This document shows positions 36,539 through 44,418 of a stretch of DNA of 64,000 nt, in pieces. A program made the position numbers and the translations under genes. The notes beneath the pieces are model-generated. The model had not been told where the DNA came from and did no database searches. It saw only the letters and a program-made list of their open reading frames with translations. Source of the DNA: Gemmatimonadota bacterium. GTDB lineage: Bacteria; JAAXHH01. How positions within the stretch are numbered: the stretch's first letter is position 1; the number at the start of each line of letters is the position of its first letter. The stretch lies in assembly GCA_009838645.1 (NCBI GenBank), contig VXRC01000049.1:1-64000 (forward strand), written 5' to 3'.

Positions 36539-37306
36539 CTAGAGGGCGCGAACCAACCGCAAACCGCTTTCTATGGCCGCTAGCGGGTCGGGGAGCTCGG
36601 GGTTCATTTCCAGGCTGACCGGGCCGTCGTATCCGATTTGGCCGAGGGTGGCCAGGGTTCGCTTCAGCACGTCCCGGGTGAGCACCCCGTCGTACAGGGC
36701 CCAGTGCAGATCGGACACGCCGTCGTTGTCGTCGAGGTGGAAGTAGCCCAGCCGGTCACCGGCCGCCGCGACGCTGTCGGCAGGATCTTCCTTCGAAATC
36801 TGTGCGTGACCGATGTCGAACAGCAGGTACAGGTTGTCGTGTCCCAGCCTCTCGATGTAGTCGAGGGTGTCCCGCACCGTCGCCAGGGCCTTTCCCGGAA
36901 AATGCTCGATGCACAGTTTGATGCCGTACCCGGCCGCGATGCCGGCGAGTCCGTTCACGGACGCACCGTACCGGCGCAGCGACTCCGCGTCGCCGGCTTC
37001 CCCGGGCAACAGGTAGGCCCTCCGGATGCCGGTCTCGTGGGCGTATTCGAGGGCACGCCGGGTATGTTCCATGGCCGTGTCCCTCGCGCCGCCGTCGGCC
37101 GCGTCGAGCGCCGCGCCCTCCGGCATGCCGAAACCCGTCGCCATGCATGTGGGCATGAGCTCCAGGTCCGAGATCAGGCGGCGGGACTCGGCGGACCTGA
37201 AGTCGAAGGGGCGGTGATCGATGTGGCGCAGTCCCGCCTGCGCGATCGCGGTCAACACGTCCGCTTCCGGTCCCTCCAAAGCCCAGGTGCAGCAGGAAAT
37301 CGTCAT
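36539..37306 (-). CDS. Sugar phosphate isomerase/epimerase (xylose-isomerase-like TIM barrel)
   Basis: This 255-residue TIM barrel has metal-site candidates IKLCIEHFPGKA (Glu), LLFDIGHAQI (Asp-x-x-His), LGYFHLDDNDG (His-x-Asp-Asp) and a late Glu in GPVSLEMNPE. Its ATG overlaps the stop of the sulfatase gene by four bases (37303-37306), so translation is coupled. It is the last gene of the PadR-headed leftward operon and probably isomerises the sugar released by the sulfatase, which is inference from context. Confidence 0.82.
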   Translation of the reverse strand: MTISCCTWALEGPEADVLTAIAQAGLRHIDHRPFDFRSAESRRLISDLELMPTCMATGFGMPEGAALDAADGGARDTAMEHTRRALEYAHETGIRRAYLLPGEAGDAESLRRYGASVNGLAGIAAGYGIKLCIEHFPGKALATVRDTLDYIERLGHDNLYLLFDIGHAQISKEDPADSVAAAGDRLGYFHLDDNDGVSDLHWALYDGVLTRDVLKRTLATLGQIGYDGPVSLEMNPELPDPLAAIESGLRLVRAL

Positions 37307-38694
37307 CTTGCGGTCTCCCCTTGCTCATACATCTCGTGATTGAACCGCTGCCCGAGCCGCAGCATGCCCGTTTCCGGGTCGCGGGGCCCGGTGTCGAAGG
37401 GATCGCCGGTCTCCGCCATCCATCGCTGTAGCCGAGCCTCACATTCGTCCTGAATCTCCCGAAAATCTGGATCGCCGGCCAGGTTCTTCAGTTCAAAGGG
37501 ATCGTTCTTCCGGTCGAAGAGCAGCGTGTCCCGTTGATTGTTGTGCCAACGCGCGTAGACCCATCGGTCCGTCCGGATCCCGCGCCAGAAGCCGACCCAT
37601 TCGCCCCGGTGCGGCCAGCCGGGTCCCAGGATCTGCAGATAGACCGAATCGCTGCGCGGTCCCGGCGTCCCCGTCAGCACGTGCGCCTGATCCGTGCCCT
37701 GCACGCCGTCGGGCACCGGCACGCCGGCCATGCCCAGCAGCGTAGGCATCATATCCACGCTGCTCACCAGGGCGTCGCTCCTCGTCCCGGGCGCGATCCG
37801 GCCCGGCTGCCGGGCGATGAAGGGAACATGGATCGATTCCTCGTAGGGCGTCGCCTTCGAGGCCCGGAAGGATGGGTGCATCCAGCGGTCCATGGGCTTT
37901 CCGTAGCCGTGGCTGCTGAGGTGGTCACCGTGGTCCGAGGTGAAGACCACCAGGGTGTCGTTTCGGATACCCAGCCGTTCCAGCGCGTCGTCCAGCCGGC
38001 CGAACTGGTGGTCCAAGGCGGTCACGTTGCCGTAGTAGTGGGCGATCTCCCGCCGGGCGAAGGCGGCGAACTGTTCCGGGACGTTGGGCGGCAGATCCAC
38101 CTGCTCCGGGTCGTAGCGGTCGAACTCGGCCGGATACGCGTCGTAGGGCCAGTGGGGCGGTCCCCAGCTCAGCACGAGGGCGAAGGGCCGGCCGGCATGT
38201 ACCCTTGCATGTTCCTCCATGAACCGTATCGCCAGCGAAGTCTCCGTCTCCGGCGCCCACCCCGCCATGTCGATGGGACCCTGTTCGTTCTCATGGTAGG
38301 AAACGTCGTAGTAATCGTGATTGCAGTCGTAGGCGGCCATGTAATCGAAGCCGTAGCGGCCGTCCTCGCCAAAGGGGCCGTAGCCCAGGTGCCACTTGCC
38401 GATGTAAGCCGTGCGGTAGCCATGATCTCCGAGCACGGCCGGCAGAAAGTCCTGGTCACGGCGAAGGAGGTACTCGTTGTCCATGACGCCGTTGACGTGT
38501 GAATACCGACCGGTCATGAGCTGGCCGCGGTAGGGGGAGCAGATGGGGCAACTCGAAAGCACCTGGTCCAGCACCACGCCTTCGGACGCGAGCCGGTCCA
38601 GGTTCGGCGTCCGCACGACGGGGTTGCCGCTGGTACCCATGGCGGAGTACCGGTGCTGATCGTCGAATACGAAGAGGATGTTGGGGCGGGACAT
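37303..38694 (-). CDS. Sulfatase (canonical Cys type)
   Basis: This 463-residue sulfatase has the formylglycine motif C52-S-P-Y-R56 followed by GQLMTGRYSHVNG, metal ligands D11-D12 (LFVFDDQHR) and FTSDHGDHLSSHGYGKPMDRW. An anaerobic or FGE-type maturase is needed to convert C52; none is in the window. No signal peptide is seen, so a small imported sulfated sugar is a likelier substrate than a polysaccharide. It is in the PadR operon between the aldolase (37 bp upstream) and an isomerase (4-bp overlap), suggesting use of a sulfated monosaccharide or sugar acid. Confidence 0.93.
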   Translation of the reverse strand: MSRPNILFVFDDQHRYSAMGTSGNPVVRTPNLDRLASEGVVLDQVLSSCPICSPYRGQLMTGRYSHVNGVMDNEYLLRRDQDFLPAVLGDHGYRTAYIGKWHLGYGPFGEDGRYGFDYMAAYDCNHDYYDVSYHENEQGPIDMAGWAPETETSLAIRFMEEHARVHAGRPFALVLSWGPPHWPYDAYPAEFDRYDPEQVDLPPNVPEQFAAFARREIAHYYGNVTALDHQFGRLDDALERLGIRNDTLVVFTSDHGDHLSSHGYGKPMDRWMHPSFRASKATPYEESIHVPFIARQPGRIAPGTRSDALVSSVDMMPTLLGMAGVPVPDGVQGTDQAHVLTGTPGPRSDSVYLQILGPGWPHRGEWVGFWRGIRTDRWVYARWHNNQRDTLLFDRKNDPFELKNLAGDPDFREIQDECEARLQRWMAETGDPFDTGPRDPETGMLRLGQRFNHEMYEQGETAR

Positions 38695-38697
38695 TAT

Positions 38698-38737
38698 GGT
38701 CTCGGCCGGATCTGCAGGGTCTCGGCCGGATCTACGA
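38698..38737. repeat. 20-bp tandem duplication across the aldolase stop codon
   Basis: ggtctcggccggatctgcag (38698-38717) is repeated with two changes at 38718-38737. The second copy includes the leftward aldolase stop (38732-38734), so the duplication has lengthened the spacer to the sulfatase gene. Confidence 0.75.
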
Positions 38738-39514
38738 CCCGTCCAGCGCCTTGCGCATATCGTCGCCTTCGCGCCGCCAGTAGCCGTGCAGCACGTGCAC
38801 GTCCGTGCCGATGCAGAAGTGGCGCACGCCGAGATCGAGGTAGTACCGGGCCTCGTCCGCGGTGTTGATTTCCGCGCGGGGGTTCCGGCCCGCGGCCAGG
38901 GACTTGTCGATGACCACGCGCTCGACGGATTTGACCGCTTCTCGCTGGCCGATCTTGCCCACGTTCACGGAATAGTCGGCCGGTCCCCACTGGATCATGT
39001 CGATCCCGTCGATTGCAAGGATCTCGTCGAGGTGGTCCACCGCGGGTCCCTTTTCGATCATGACCGCCACGACGATCTCGTCCAGGGCGTCCACGTAGTC
39101 CTGTCCGCCGCCGTATCCCATGTAGGAGAACCGCCGCGTCGCAACGCCGTAGGTACCCCGGGATTCCGGCGTATCCGGGCGTACGATGTCCACGCAGGCG
39201 CGGAACTCGTCCGGGGTCCGGCAGTCGGCGAAGAGCACGCTCTGGAATCCGGAACCGATGGCCCGCTGCGCGAGGAAACCCCGCGGTTCCTGGTCGACCT
39301 TGATCATCAGTCCGAGGTCGTGCAGTTCGGCGGCGCGGCCCAGGTTGTCCAGATCATGGAGGTCGTAGGGTCCGTATTCACCCACGAATTCGACGTAGTC
39401 GTACCGGCCGGTGTGCCCCACGAGTTCGACCACGGAGGGCCAGACTGTATGGATGTGGGTAGCCAGGGAAGGACGGCCCTCGTTCAGGATGCTCCTGAGT
39501 TTGTTCGGTCGCAT
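38732..39514 (-). CDS. HpcH/HpaI family aldolase
   Basis: This class II aldolase TIM barrel of 260 residues cleaves 2-keto-3-deoxy acids to pyruvate and an aldehyde. Landmarks are YDYVEFVGEYGPYDLHDLDNLGRA, the metal-ligand Glu in VAVMIEKGPAVDHLDEIL and Asp in IDMIQWGPADYSVNVG. The usual Arg of the family falls in KVDQEPRG. It is the second gene of the PadR operon, upstream of the sulfatase. It could take the keto-deoxy acid produced by the converging dgoD-like dehydratase. Confidence 0.87.
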   Translation of the reverse strand: MRPNKLRSILNEGRPSLATHIHTVWPSVVELVGHTGRYDYVEFVGEYGPYDLHDLDNLGRAAELHDLGLMIKVDQEPRGFLAQRAIGSGFQSVLFADCRTPDEFRACVDIVRPDTPESRGTYGVATRRFSYMGYGGGQDYVDALDEIVVAVMIEKGPAVDHLDEILAIDGIDMIQWGPADYSVNVGKIGQREAVKSVERVVIDKSLAAGRNPRAEINTADEARYYLDLGVRHFCIGTDVHVLHGYWRREGDDMRKALDGS

Positions 39515-39547
39515 TTTCTCGTTTGCCTTTCCGGGTTCCGGGCCGCA

Positions 39548-40111
39548 TTACGACCCGTTCGGCTTTGCAGATTCGAAAGCCGTCATGGCCTGGTCCGCCC
39601 ATTCGATATGCATCTGGACCATGGAGATTTCCCGTTGCAGTGAAAGGGCGAAATGGCGAGAGCTTTCGGCCTGCGTCCTGGTCTGTGATTTGAGGATGCT
39701 GGCGTAGGTCCTGGCCTTGCGCCTGAAATCCTGGAGGAATCGCAGCGTTTCCTGGTCGCTTGCGATGTCTTCCATGAACCGAAACCTGAGCATCAACTCG
39801 GAGAGGTTGTCCCTCAGATCGGATACGGCGAGCCGCTTGTGCAACCACGCGCTTAAGGCCTTTTTGCCCTTCTCGGTCAGGTGGAACACTTCCCTCGGCT
39901 TCAGCCGGGAGCGGTGGATGACCTCGCTGTCGATAAAACCGTTCTTCTTCAGCAGCTGGAGCGCCGGGTAGATCGAACCTGGGCTGCTGCTGAAGTGGGC
40001 CATGGGCGTCGATTCCATCTCCAGGCGGACGTCGTAGCCCGACCGGGGAAGCTGGTTCAGCAGTCCCAGCAGTACGTATCCGAGCAGGGTGGGGGAATAG
40101 GGTCTGGCCAT
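39548..40111 (-). CDS. PadR family transcriptional regulator
   Basis: This 187-residue regulator has a winged helix in residues 1-90 (LLGYVLLGLLNQLPRSGYDVRLEME, SPGSIYPALQLLKKNGFIDSE, FHLTEKGKKALSAWL) and a long helical dimerisation domain (RTYASILKSQTRTQAESSRHFALSLQRE), as in subfamily 1 PadR proteins. These usually repress nearby genes until a small aromatic or metabolite ligand binds. It heads the leftward operon with aldolase (33 bp downstream), sulfatase and isomerase and probably controls it through the site at 40139-40189. Confidence 0.9.
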   Translation of the reverse strand: MARPYSPTLLGYVLLGLLNQLPRSGYDVRLEMESTPMAHFSSSPGSIYPALQLLKKNGFIDSEVIHRSRLKPREVFHLTEKGKKALSAWLHKRLAVSDLRDNLSELMLRFRFMEDIASDQETLRFLQDFRRKARTYASILKSQTRTQAESSRHFALSLQREISMVQMHIEWADQAMTAFESAKPNGS

Positions 40112-40138
40112 CGGGCAGTTTGCGTAATATGGAAAGAA

Positions 40139-40189
40139 TTAGTACGAACCGTTCTAAACGAGTATACGATCACCGTCCATCGTTGCCAA
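40139..40189 (-). promoter_or_regulatory. PadR operon promoter with a start-site inverted repeat
   Basis: Read leftwards: TTGGCA (40189-40184), a 17-bp spacer and TATACT (40166-40161), one of the best promoter matches here. The predicted start near 40155 falls inside an imperfect inverted repeat, TTAG-TAC-GAAC-C-GTTC-TAA (40139-40157), well placed for autorepression by PadR. The 203-bp gap 40112-40314 shows nothing else. Confidence 0.5.
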
Positions 40190-40314
40190 ACACAAAATGT
40201 CCGTCAGGCGCAAATGCTGAAAATGCTGCGGATCGTTTGGGGATCTGATGTCCGTGATTCAAGCTTTCCAGCGCAACGTTGCAGGCGTAACGATGGCGCT
40301 TCGCAAAGGCTTCG

Positions 40315-41136
40315 CTACGGAGCGTCCGCGGTCTGCTGTTGCCGCCAGACCTCGAATTCGGCCGTCATTTCGGGGGTCCATTCACGGTCGATCTCGCCGG
40401 GCGTGTAGGTGCCTTCGCGAAGCTGCTGGTGGCCCCAGGCGTCCCGCATCCTGGTTTCTTCCGATTCGATGACGACCTGTTCCGCCAGGTGCGGCGGTAT
40501 GAAGATGACCCCTTCCCGCGTGCCGAGCACGACGTCCCCGGGTACGCAGGTGGCCTCGAGCCCGATCCGGACCGGCACGTTGATGCCGAGGAGGGTTACG
40601 TCGGCGATGGCCGTGGGATCGACCCCGCGGATGTAGGAGACCATGGGGATTTCGTAGAGCCTTTGCAGGTCCCGGATTCCTCCGTCGATGACCATGCCCG
40701 TTCCGGTCTTGGCATAGATGGAATTTCCGAGATTATCGCCGGCGAAGGTCCCGAACTTGACCTTTCCGAAGAGGTCGATGACGATCACGTCTTTGGGTTC
40801 GAGCGTATCGATTACCCAGGAGTTCTGGCCGCCTATGCAGCCATGTTCCGCGCCGTCGGCCTGGACCGCCGTTTCCAGGTCGGGCCGGGTGGGCACGTAG
40901 ACCCCGGTCACCGCGCGGCCGACGAGGGTACGATCGGGATGGAGGATCTGCCAGTCCCCCGCGAACTGGTAGTTGTATCCCTTTCCTCCGATGACGCCCC
41001 ATGCTTCCTCGATGGTTACCTTCTCCATCCGTTTCAGAATGCCGTCGGGCACGACGGGGCGCCCGTCCGGACCCCGTTCGCCGTCCCACTGCGAGGTGAC
41101 GGCTCGCGTGAATTCCGGACTGTTCAAACCGATCAT
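40315..41136 (-). CDS. RraA-like protein (HMG/CHA aldolase family)
   Basis: This 273-residue protein has the RraA fold with the substrate-binding DGGIRDLQRL (Gly-x-Arg-Asp) and the phosphate-like loop FAGDNLGNSIYAK. Family members are 4-hydroxy-4-methyl-2-oxoglutarate aldolases and oxaloacetate decarboxylases, or RNase E inhibitors that lack catalysis. It is longer than RraA itself (about 160), with an extra N-terminal 60 residues and a C-terminal tail (REWTPEMTAEFEVWRQQQ). It follows the prohibitin gene by 72 bp on the same strand. A keto-acid aldolase role beside the sugar-acid genes is plausible. Confidence 0.82.
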   Translation of the reverse strand: MIGLNSPEFTRAVTSQWDGERGPDGRPVVPDGILKRMEKVTIEEAWGVIGGKGYNYQFAGDWQILHPDRTLVGRAVTGVYVPTRPDLETAVQADGAEHGCIGGQNSWVIDTLEPKDVIVIDLFGKVKFGTFAGDNLGNSIYAKTGTGMVIDGGIRDLQRLYEIPMVSYIRGVDPTAIADVTLLGINVPVRIGLEATCVPGDVVLGTREGVIFIPPHLAEQVVIESEETRMRDAWGHQQLREGTYTPGEIDREWTPEMTAEFEVWRQQQTADAP

Positions 41137-41208
41137 GTAAGGCTCCTGTCTCCTTGTCGCTTGCGGGGTATGTCGACTGCGCCGTTTCCGAACGACGGCA
41201 CGGGCACC

Positions 41209-42030
41209 CTACCTGGTCTGGGGACCCAGCGTCTTCAGATCGATGAAGGGCATGGCCTGTCCGATGACCTGGGGAAAATGGCCGTCCCATTTCTCGATCG
41301 CACGGAGTTGAAGCAGGGTCGGCGTGATCGTGGCGCGCTGCAACCGTTGGGACTCGGCCTCAGCCTGGGCGGATGCTATTTTCTGCTCGGCTTCAATGCG
41401 AATTCGCTCCAGGTCGCGCTGGGCCTTCAGGGCCTGCTGCTCGGCCATCTGCTTGGCTTCGATCGCCGTGTTGAAGTTGTTGGAAAAAGCAAAGTCGACT
41501 ATGTTGAACTCGTCCACGATCATGTTGAAGTTCAGGAGTCGTTGCGTGAGGGAGGCCTTGATCTCATCCTTGACGTCCGCGCGGCGCGTAATCAATTCCT
41601 CCGCGGTGTACTGTGCGGACACCGCCTTGACGGCTTCCTGGACAGCGGGATCGATGACGCGTTCCTTGTAGAATATGCCGATTTCCTGGTAGACCGTGTT
41701 CACCCGACCAGGATCTACATGGTAGTTCAACGCGATCGTGGACGAAACCGTCTGCAGGTCCTTGGTAGAAGCCGTGGCGGCGGTCTCCGCCTTCTTGATC
41801 TTCACGTCGACGGGAATCACGTCCTCGATAAAGGGCGTCTTGAATCTGATTCCTTCGTCGAGGATCCGGTCCTGTATGCCGCCAACCTTGCTGAATACCA
41901 CCCCGCGTTCGCCGGCGCCGATCACCGCGTAAGAATTGTACAGCACCAGCAGCACGACGATACCGATGGCGATTTTCAGATACGGGATATTGCTGCCGGG
42001 AAGTTGCTCCCGGATATCATACTCAGACAT
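41209..42030 (-). CDS. Prohibitin-type SPFH-domain membrane protein
   Basis: This 273-residue protein has one N-terminal membrane segment (YLKIAIGIVVLLVLYNSYAV, about residues 17-36) followed by an SPFH/band-7 domain (GERGVVFSKVGGIQDRILDEGIRFKTPFIEDVIPVDVKIKKAE) and a coiled coil (AEQQALKAQRDLERIRIEAEQKIASAQAEAESQRLQ), the layout of prohibitins. These form large rings at the membrane, often working with FtsH. No ftsH is nearby. A strong ggaggag site lies six bases before the ATG. Placement between dehydrogenase and RraA-like genes does not suggest a metabolic role. Confidence 0.92.
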   Translation of the reverse strand: MSEYDIREQLPGSNIPYLKIAIGIVVLLVLYNSYAVIGAGERGVVFSKVGGIQDRILDEGIRFKTPFIEDVIPVDVKIKKAETAATASTKDLQTVSSTIALNYHVDPGRVNTVYQEIGIFYKERVIDPAVQEAVKAVSAQYTAEELITRRADVKDEIKASLTQRLLNFNMIVDEFNIVDFAFSNNFNTAIEAKQMAEQQALKAQRDLERIRIEAEQKIASAQAEAESQRLQRATITPTLLQLRAIEKWDGHFPQVIGQAMPFIDLKTLGPQTR

Positions 42031-42065
42031 TTCTACTCCTCCTTCTACTTGGTGGACCGGCTCGA

Positions 42066-42092
42066 CTGGCCGGACTGACCGGACTGGCCGGA
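42066..42092. repeat. Three 9-bp tandem repeats (ctggccgga type)
   Basis: Units at 42066, 42075 and 42084 differ at one base. They lie in the 99-bp spacer between the prohibitin start and the stop of the upstream dehydrogenase gene. Confidence 0.65.
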
Positions 42093-42129
42093 TGGGCCCA
42101 ACCGGCCGGAATACGCGTTGACGTGATGC

Positions 42130-43158
42130 TCACGCGTTGATGTGAATCAACACTTTCAGGGAATCCTGTGCGGCGGCGGTGACCTCCATGCCCCGCCGAG
42201 TCTCAGATAAAGGAAAGCGGTGTGTAACGACCTGGTCGGAAGTTACCACACCGGCCTCGATAAGGTCCAGCGCCATGCGGGTATCGTGAGGCCCGCAGGA
42301 ATAACTGCATACGATCGATACGTCATTAAAGTACAGGTCATAGGGCCGGAAGGCAAGCACATCCTCCTCTGGCGAGGACATGAAGAGGAGCACGATCCCG
42401 CCCTTGCCCACGCAGGCCAGTCCGGTCTCCATCGCCGCGATGCTGCCGGGACCGACGATCACCGTGTCGGCCATCACGCCACCCGTAAGTTCGCGTACCG
42501 CCTCCGCCGTTACGTGCTCCCGCACGTCCACCACGTGGTCCATGCCGAGTTCGAGCGCCTTGTTCAGCCGGTAGGGCACCCGGTCGGTCCCGATAACCGT
42601 CCTGGCGCCGTAGTGCCGGGCAACGATACCGTTCAGGACGCCCATGAAGCCCAGTCCGATGACGAGCACGATGTCCCCCGGGCGGACACGGGCGCGTTCC
42701 ACCGCCTTGACCGAGCAGGCTACGGGCTCGATCAGCGCGCCGTCGTCGAAGGAAACCGATTCGGGCAGGACCAGGGTGTCGTAGCGGAGGTTGATCTCTG
42801 GGACCCGCACGTATTCGGCCGCGCCTCCCGGGTCGAGCTGCGTTTTCTTCCAGGTGGCGCACATGGTGAAGTTGCCGCGACGGCAGTGGCGGCACCGGAA
42901 ACAGGGCGCGTGGTGGTGAATGAATACGCGGTCCCCCACGGAGAGCCCTTCGACCTCGTCGCCCACGGCCTCCACGACTCCGGTCGGCTCGTGCCCGATG
43001 ACGATGGGCGCCTTTCGCCGGATGTACCAGGGTGTGACGTCCCCACTGCAGATCCCGCAACTGCGCATCTTCACCAGGGCGTCACGCGCCGTGATGGCAG
43101 GCGTGTCCATCTCCTCGATCCGGATATCGTCGATATCGTAGACTTTAGCGGCTTTCAT
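42130..43158 (-). CDS. Zinc-dependent alcohol dehydrogenase family protein
   Basis: The ATG at 43156-43158 starts MKAAKVYDIDDIRIEEMD, the family N-terminus. The 342-residue medium-chain dehydrogenase has the catalytic zinc region CGICSGDVTPWY with GHEPTGVVEAVG, the structural zinc quartet CFRCRHCRRGNFTMC and a Rossmann segment VLVIGLGFMGVLNGIVA. It resembles sorbitol/threonine-type polyol dehydrogenases. It lies 20 bp downstream of a second dehydrogenase of the same family, so the two are co-transcribed. Both probably oxidise sugar alcohols or hydroxy acids; the substrates are unknown. Confidence 0.9.
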   Translation of the reverse strand: MKAAKVYDIDDIRIEEMDTPAITARDALVKMRSCGICSGDVTPWYIRRKAPIVIGHEPTGVVEAVGDEVEGLSVGDRVFIHHHAPCFRCRHCRRGNFTMCATWKKTQLDPGGAAEYVRVPEINLRYDTLVLPESVSFDDGALIEPVACSVKAVERARVRPGDIVLVIGLGFMGVLNGIVARHYGARTVIGTDRVPYRLNKALELGMDHVVDVREHVTAEAVRELTGGVMADTVIVGPGSIAAMETGLACVGKGGIVLLFMSSPEEDVLAFRPYDLYFNDVSIVCSYSCGPHDTRMALDLIEAGVVTSDQVVTHRFPLSETRRGMEVTAAAQDSLKVLIHINA

Positions 43159-43178
43159 GGACGGTACCCCCGCCGGGA

Positions 43179-44207
43179 TCAGGGTATGATCGCGTACTTC
43201 AGCGTATCCTTGCCGCGGAAGGTCCTGAAGGTCTCCGGCACTTCCTCCAGCGTGCGGTCTCCCGTAATCAGGGGCGTAACGTCGAGCCGCCCTTCCGCGA
43301 GCAGATCGTAGGCGCTCCGGACCGCCTCGGGCGTGAAATGAAAGATACCCTTGAGCGTGATCTGGTCGTAGTGAAGCCGGGCCGTATCGTACGTGACCTT
43401 CGTGCCTGCCGGGCATCCACCGAAGAGGATGACGCATCCGCCCCTGCTGACCATGGTTACGGCTTCTTCCCAGACCGCGGGTAATCCCGTGCATTCGAAT
43501 ACGGTGGGCGAACCGTGGCCCCCGGTGGCGTCCAACACGGCTTCCGTGGCGCGCTCGTCGTCGCTGTCGATGACGAGGTCCGCCCCCACCGCCTTCGCCG
43601 TTTCAAGCCGGTATGCGTGTCGCCCCGTAACGATGACCTGGCCGACCCCCATTTCCTTCAGCACCATGACATGCAGCAACCCGATAGCACCGGCGCCGAT
43701 CACGACCGCGGTTTCCGGACACGTCGCCAGCGCCTGGCTGATACCATAGGTCACGCAGGACAGGGGTTCCAGCATGGCGGCCTCGCGATAGTCCAGTTCA
43801 TCGGGCTTGGGGTACATGTTCACGTCGACCACCGTACCGGGAACCCTAAGGTACTCGGCGTATGCGCCCAGTGCCATCGTCTTCGTCAGGTGCGGGCAAA
43901 GGTTCTGAAGCGATCTGCCGCAGTAGACGCACTTTCCACAGGGCGCCGTATGTACCGACATGACGGGCTGCCCGATGGCGTATCGGTCCACCTTATTCCC
44001 TTTGTCGAAAACCACCCCCGAGAACTCGTGGCCGAACAGGGTCGGCGGCGGCATGAGGTGATGGCCCCGCCGGTATGCCTTGAGATCGGTCCCGCAGGTC
44101 AGGGCGGATTCCACCCGCACGACCACGTCGGTCGGTCCCGCGACCGGCAAATCGACATCGTCGCGGGTTTCGATCCTTCCCGGTTCAACCAGCACACATG
44201 CGCGCAT
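43179..44207 (-). CDS. Zinc-dependent alcohol dehydrogenase family protein
   Basis: The ATG at 44205-44207 (MRACVLVEPGRIETRDDVDLP) is used; the frame continues upstream towards the promoter without a good site. The 342-residue protein shows CGTDLKAYRRGHHLMPPPTLFGHEFSGVV (catalytic zinc and GHE), structural zinc CGKCVYCGRSLQNLC and VVIGAGAIGLLHVMVL. It differs clearly from its neighbour at 42130, so this is not a recent duplication. It is first in the leftward row dehydrogenase, dehydrogenase, prohibitin, RraA-like. Its promoter carries an inverted repeat at 44314-44339. Confidence 0.9.
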   Translation of the reverse strand: MRACVLVEPGRIETRDDVDLPVAGPTDVVVRVESALTCGTDLKAYRRGHHLMPPPTLFGHEFSGVVFDKGNKVDRYAIGQPVMSVHTAPCGKCVYCGRSLQNLCPHLTKTMALGAYAEYLRVPGTVVDVNMYPKPDELDYREAAMLEPLSCVTYGISQALATCPETAVVIGAGAIGLLHVMVLKEMGVGQVIVTGRHAYRLETAKAVGADLVIDSDDERATEAVLDATGGHGSPTVFECTGLPAVWEEAVTMVSRGGCVILFGGCPAGTKVTYDTARLHYDQITLKGIFHFTPEAVRSAYDLLAEGRLDVTPLITGDRTLEEVPETFRTFRGKDTLKYAIIP

Positions 44208-44306
44208 TAGGGTAAAGTATCCGTAGCTCTGTGGGTATGTTCGCCCTGAACGTAAACGCCTATCAGGTAAGACGTAATGACTGCGAAACAAGTTTCACGA
44301 ACGCCT

Positions 44307-44339
44307 ATTATACGTCCTTGACGAAGCAAGCGCAAGGAC
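44307..44339 (-). promoter_or_regulatory. Dehydrogenase promoter with overlapping operator
   Basis: Read leftwards: TTGCGC (44335-44330), a 17-bp spacer and a perfect TATAAT (44312-44307). A perfect 7-bp inverted repeat, GTCCTTG (44314-44320) / CAAGGAC (44333-44339), spans the spacer and -35 element, where a bound repressor would block polymerase. It lies between divergent genes and could also affect the dipeptidase promoter 45 bp away. Confidence 0.6.
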
Positions 44340-44383
44340 AGGCGGCTGGCACGAATCAAAACGGAATTCCGGGGTGATTTGTA

Positions 44384-44412
44384 TTGACACTCCACGGACC
44401 GCCCGGTATCGT
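44384..44412 (+). promoter_or_regulatory. Dipeptidase promoter predicting a leaderless mRNA
   Basis: Perfect TTGACA (44384-44389), a 17-bp spacer and TATCGT (44407-44412). Only six bases separate the -10 from the ATG at 44419, so transcription should start at or next to the start codon. No ribosome site precedes this ATG, in agreement with a leaderless message. Confidence 0.5.
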
Positions 44413-44418
44413 TTTCCC

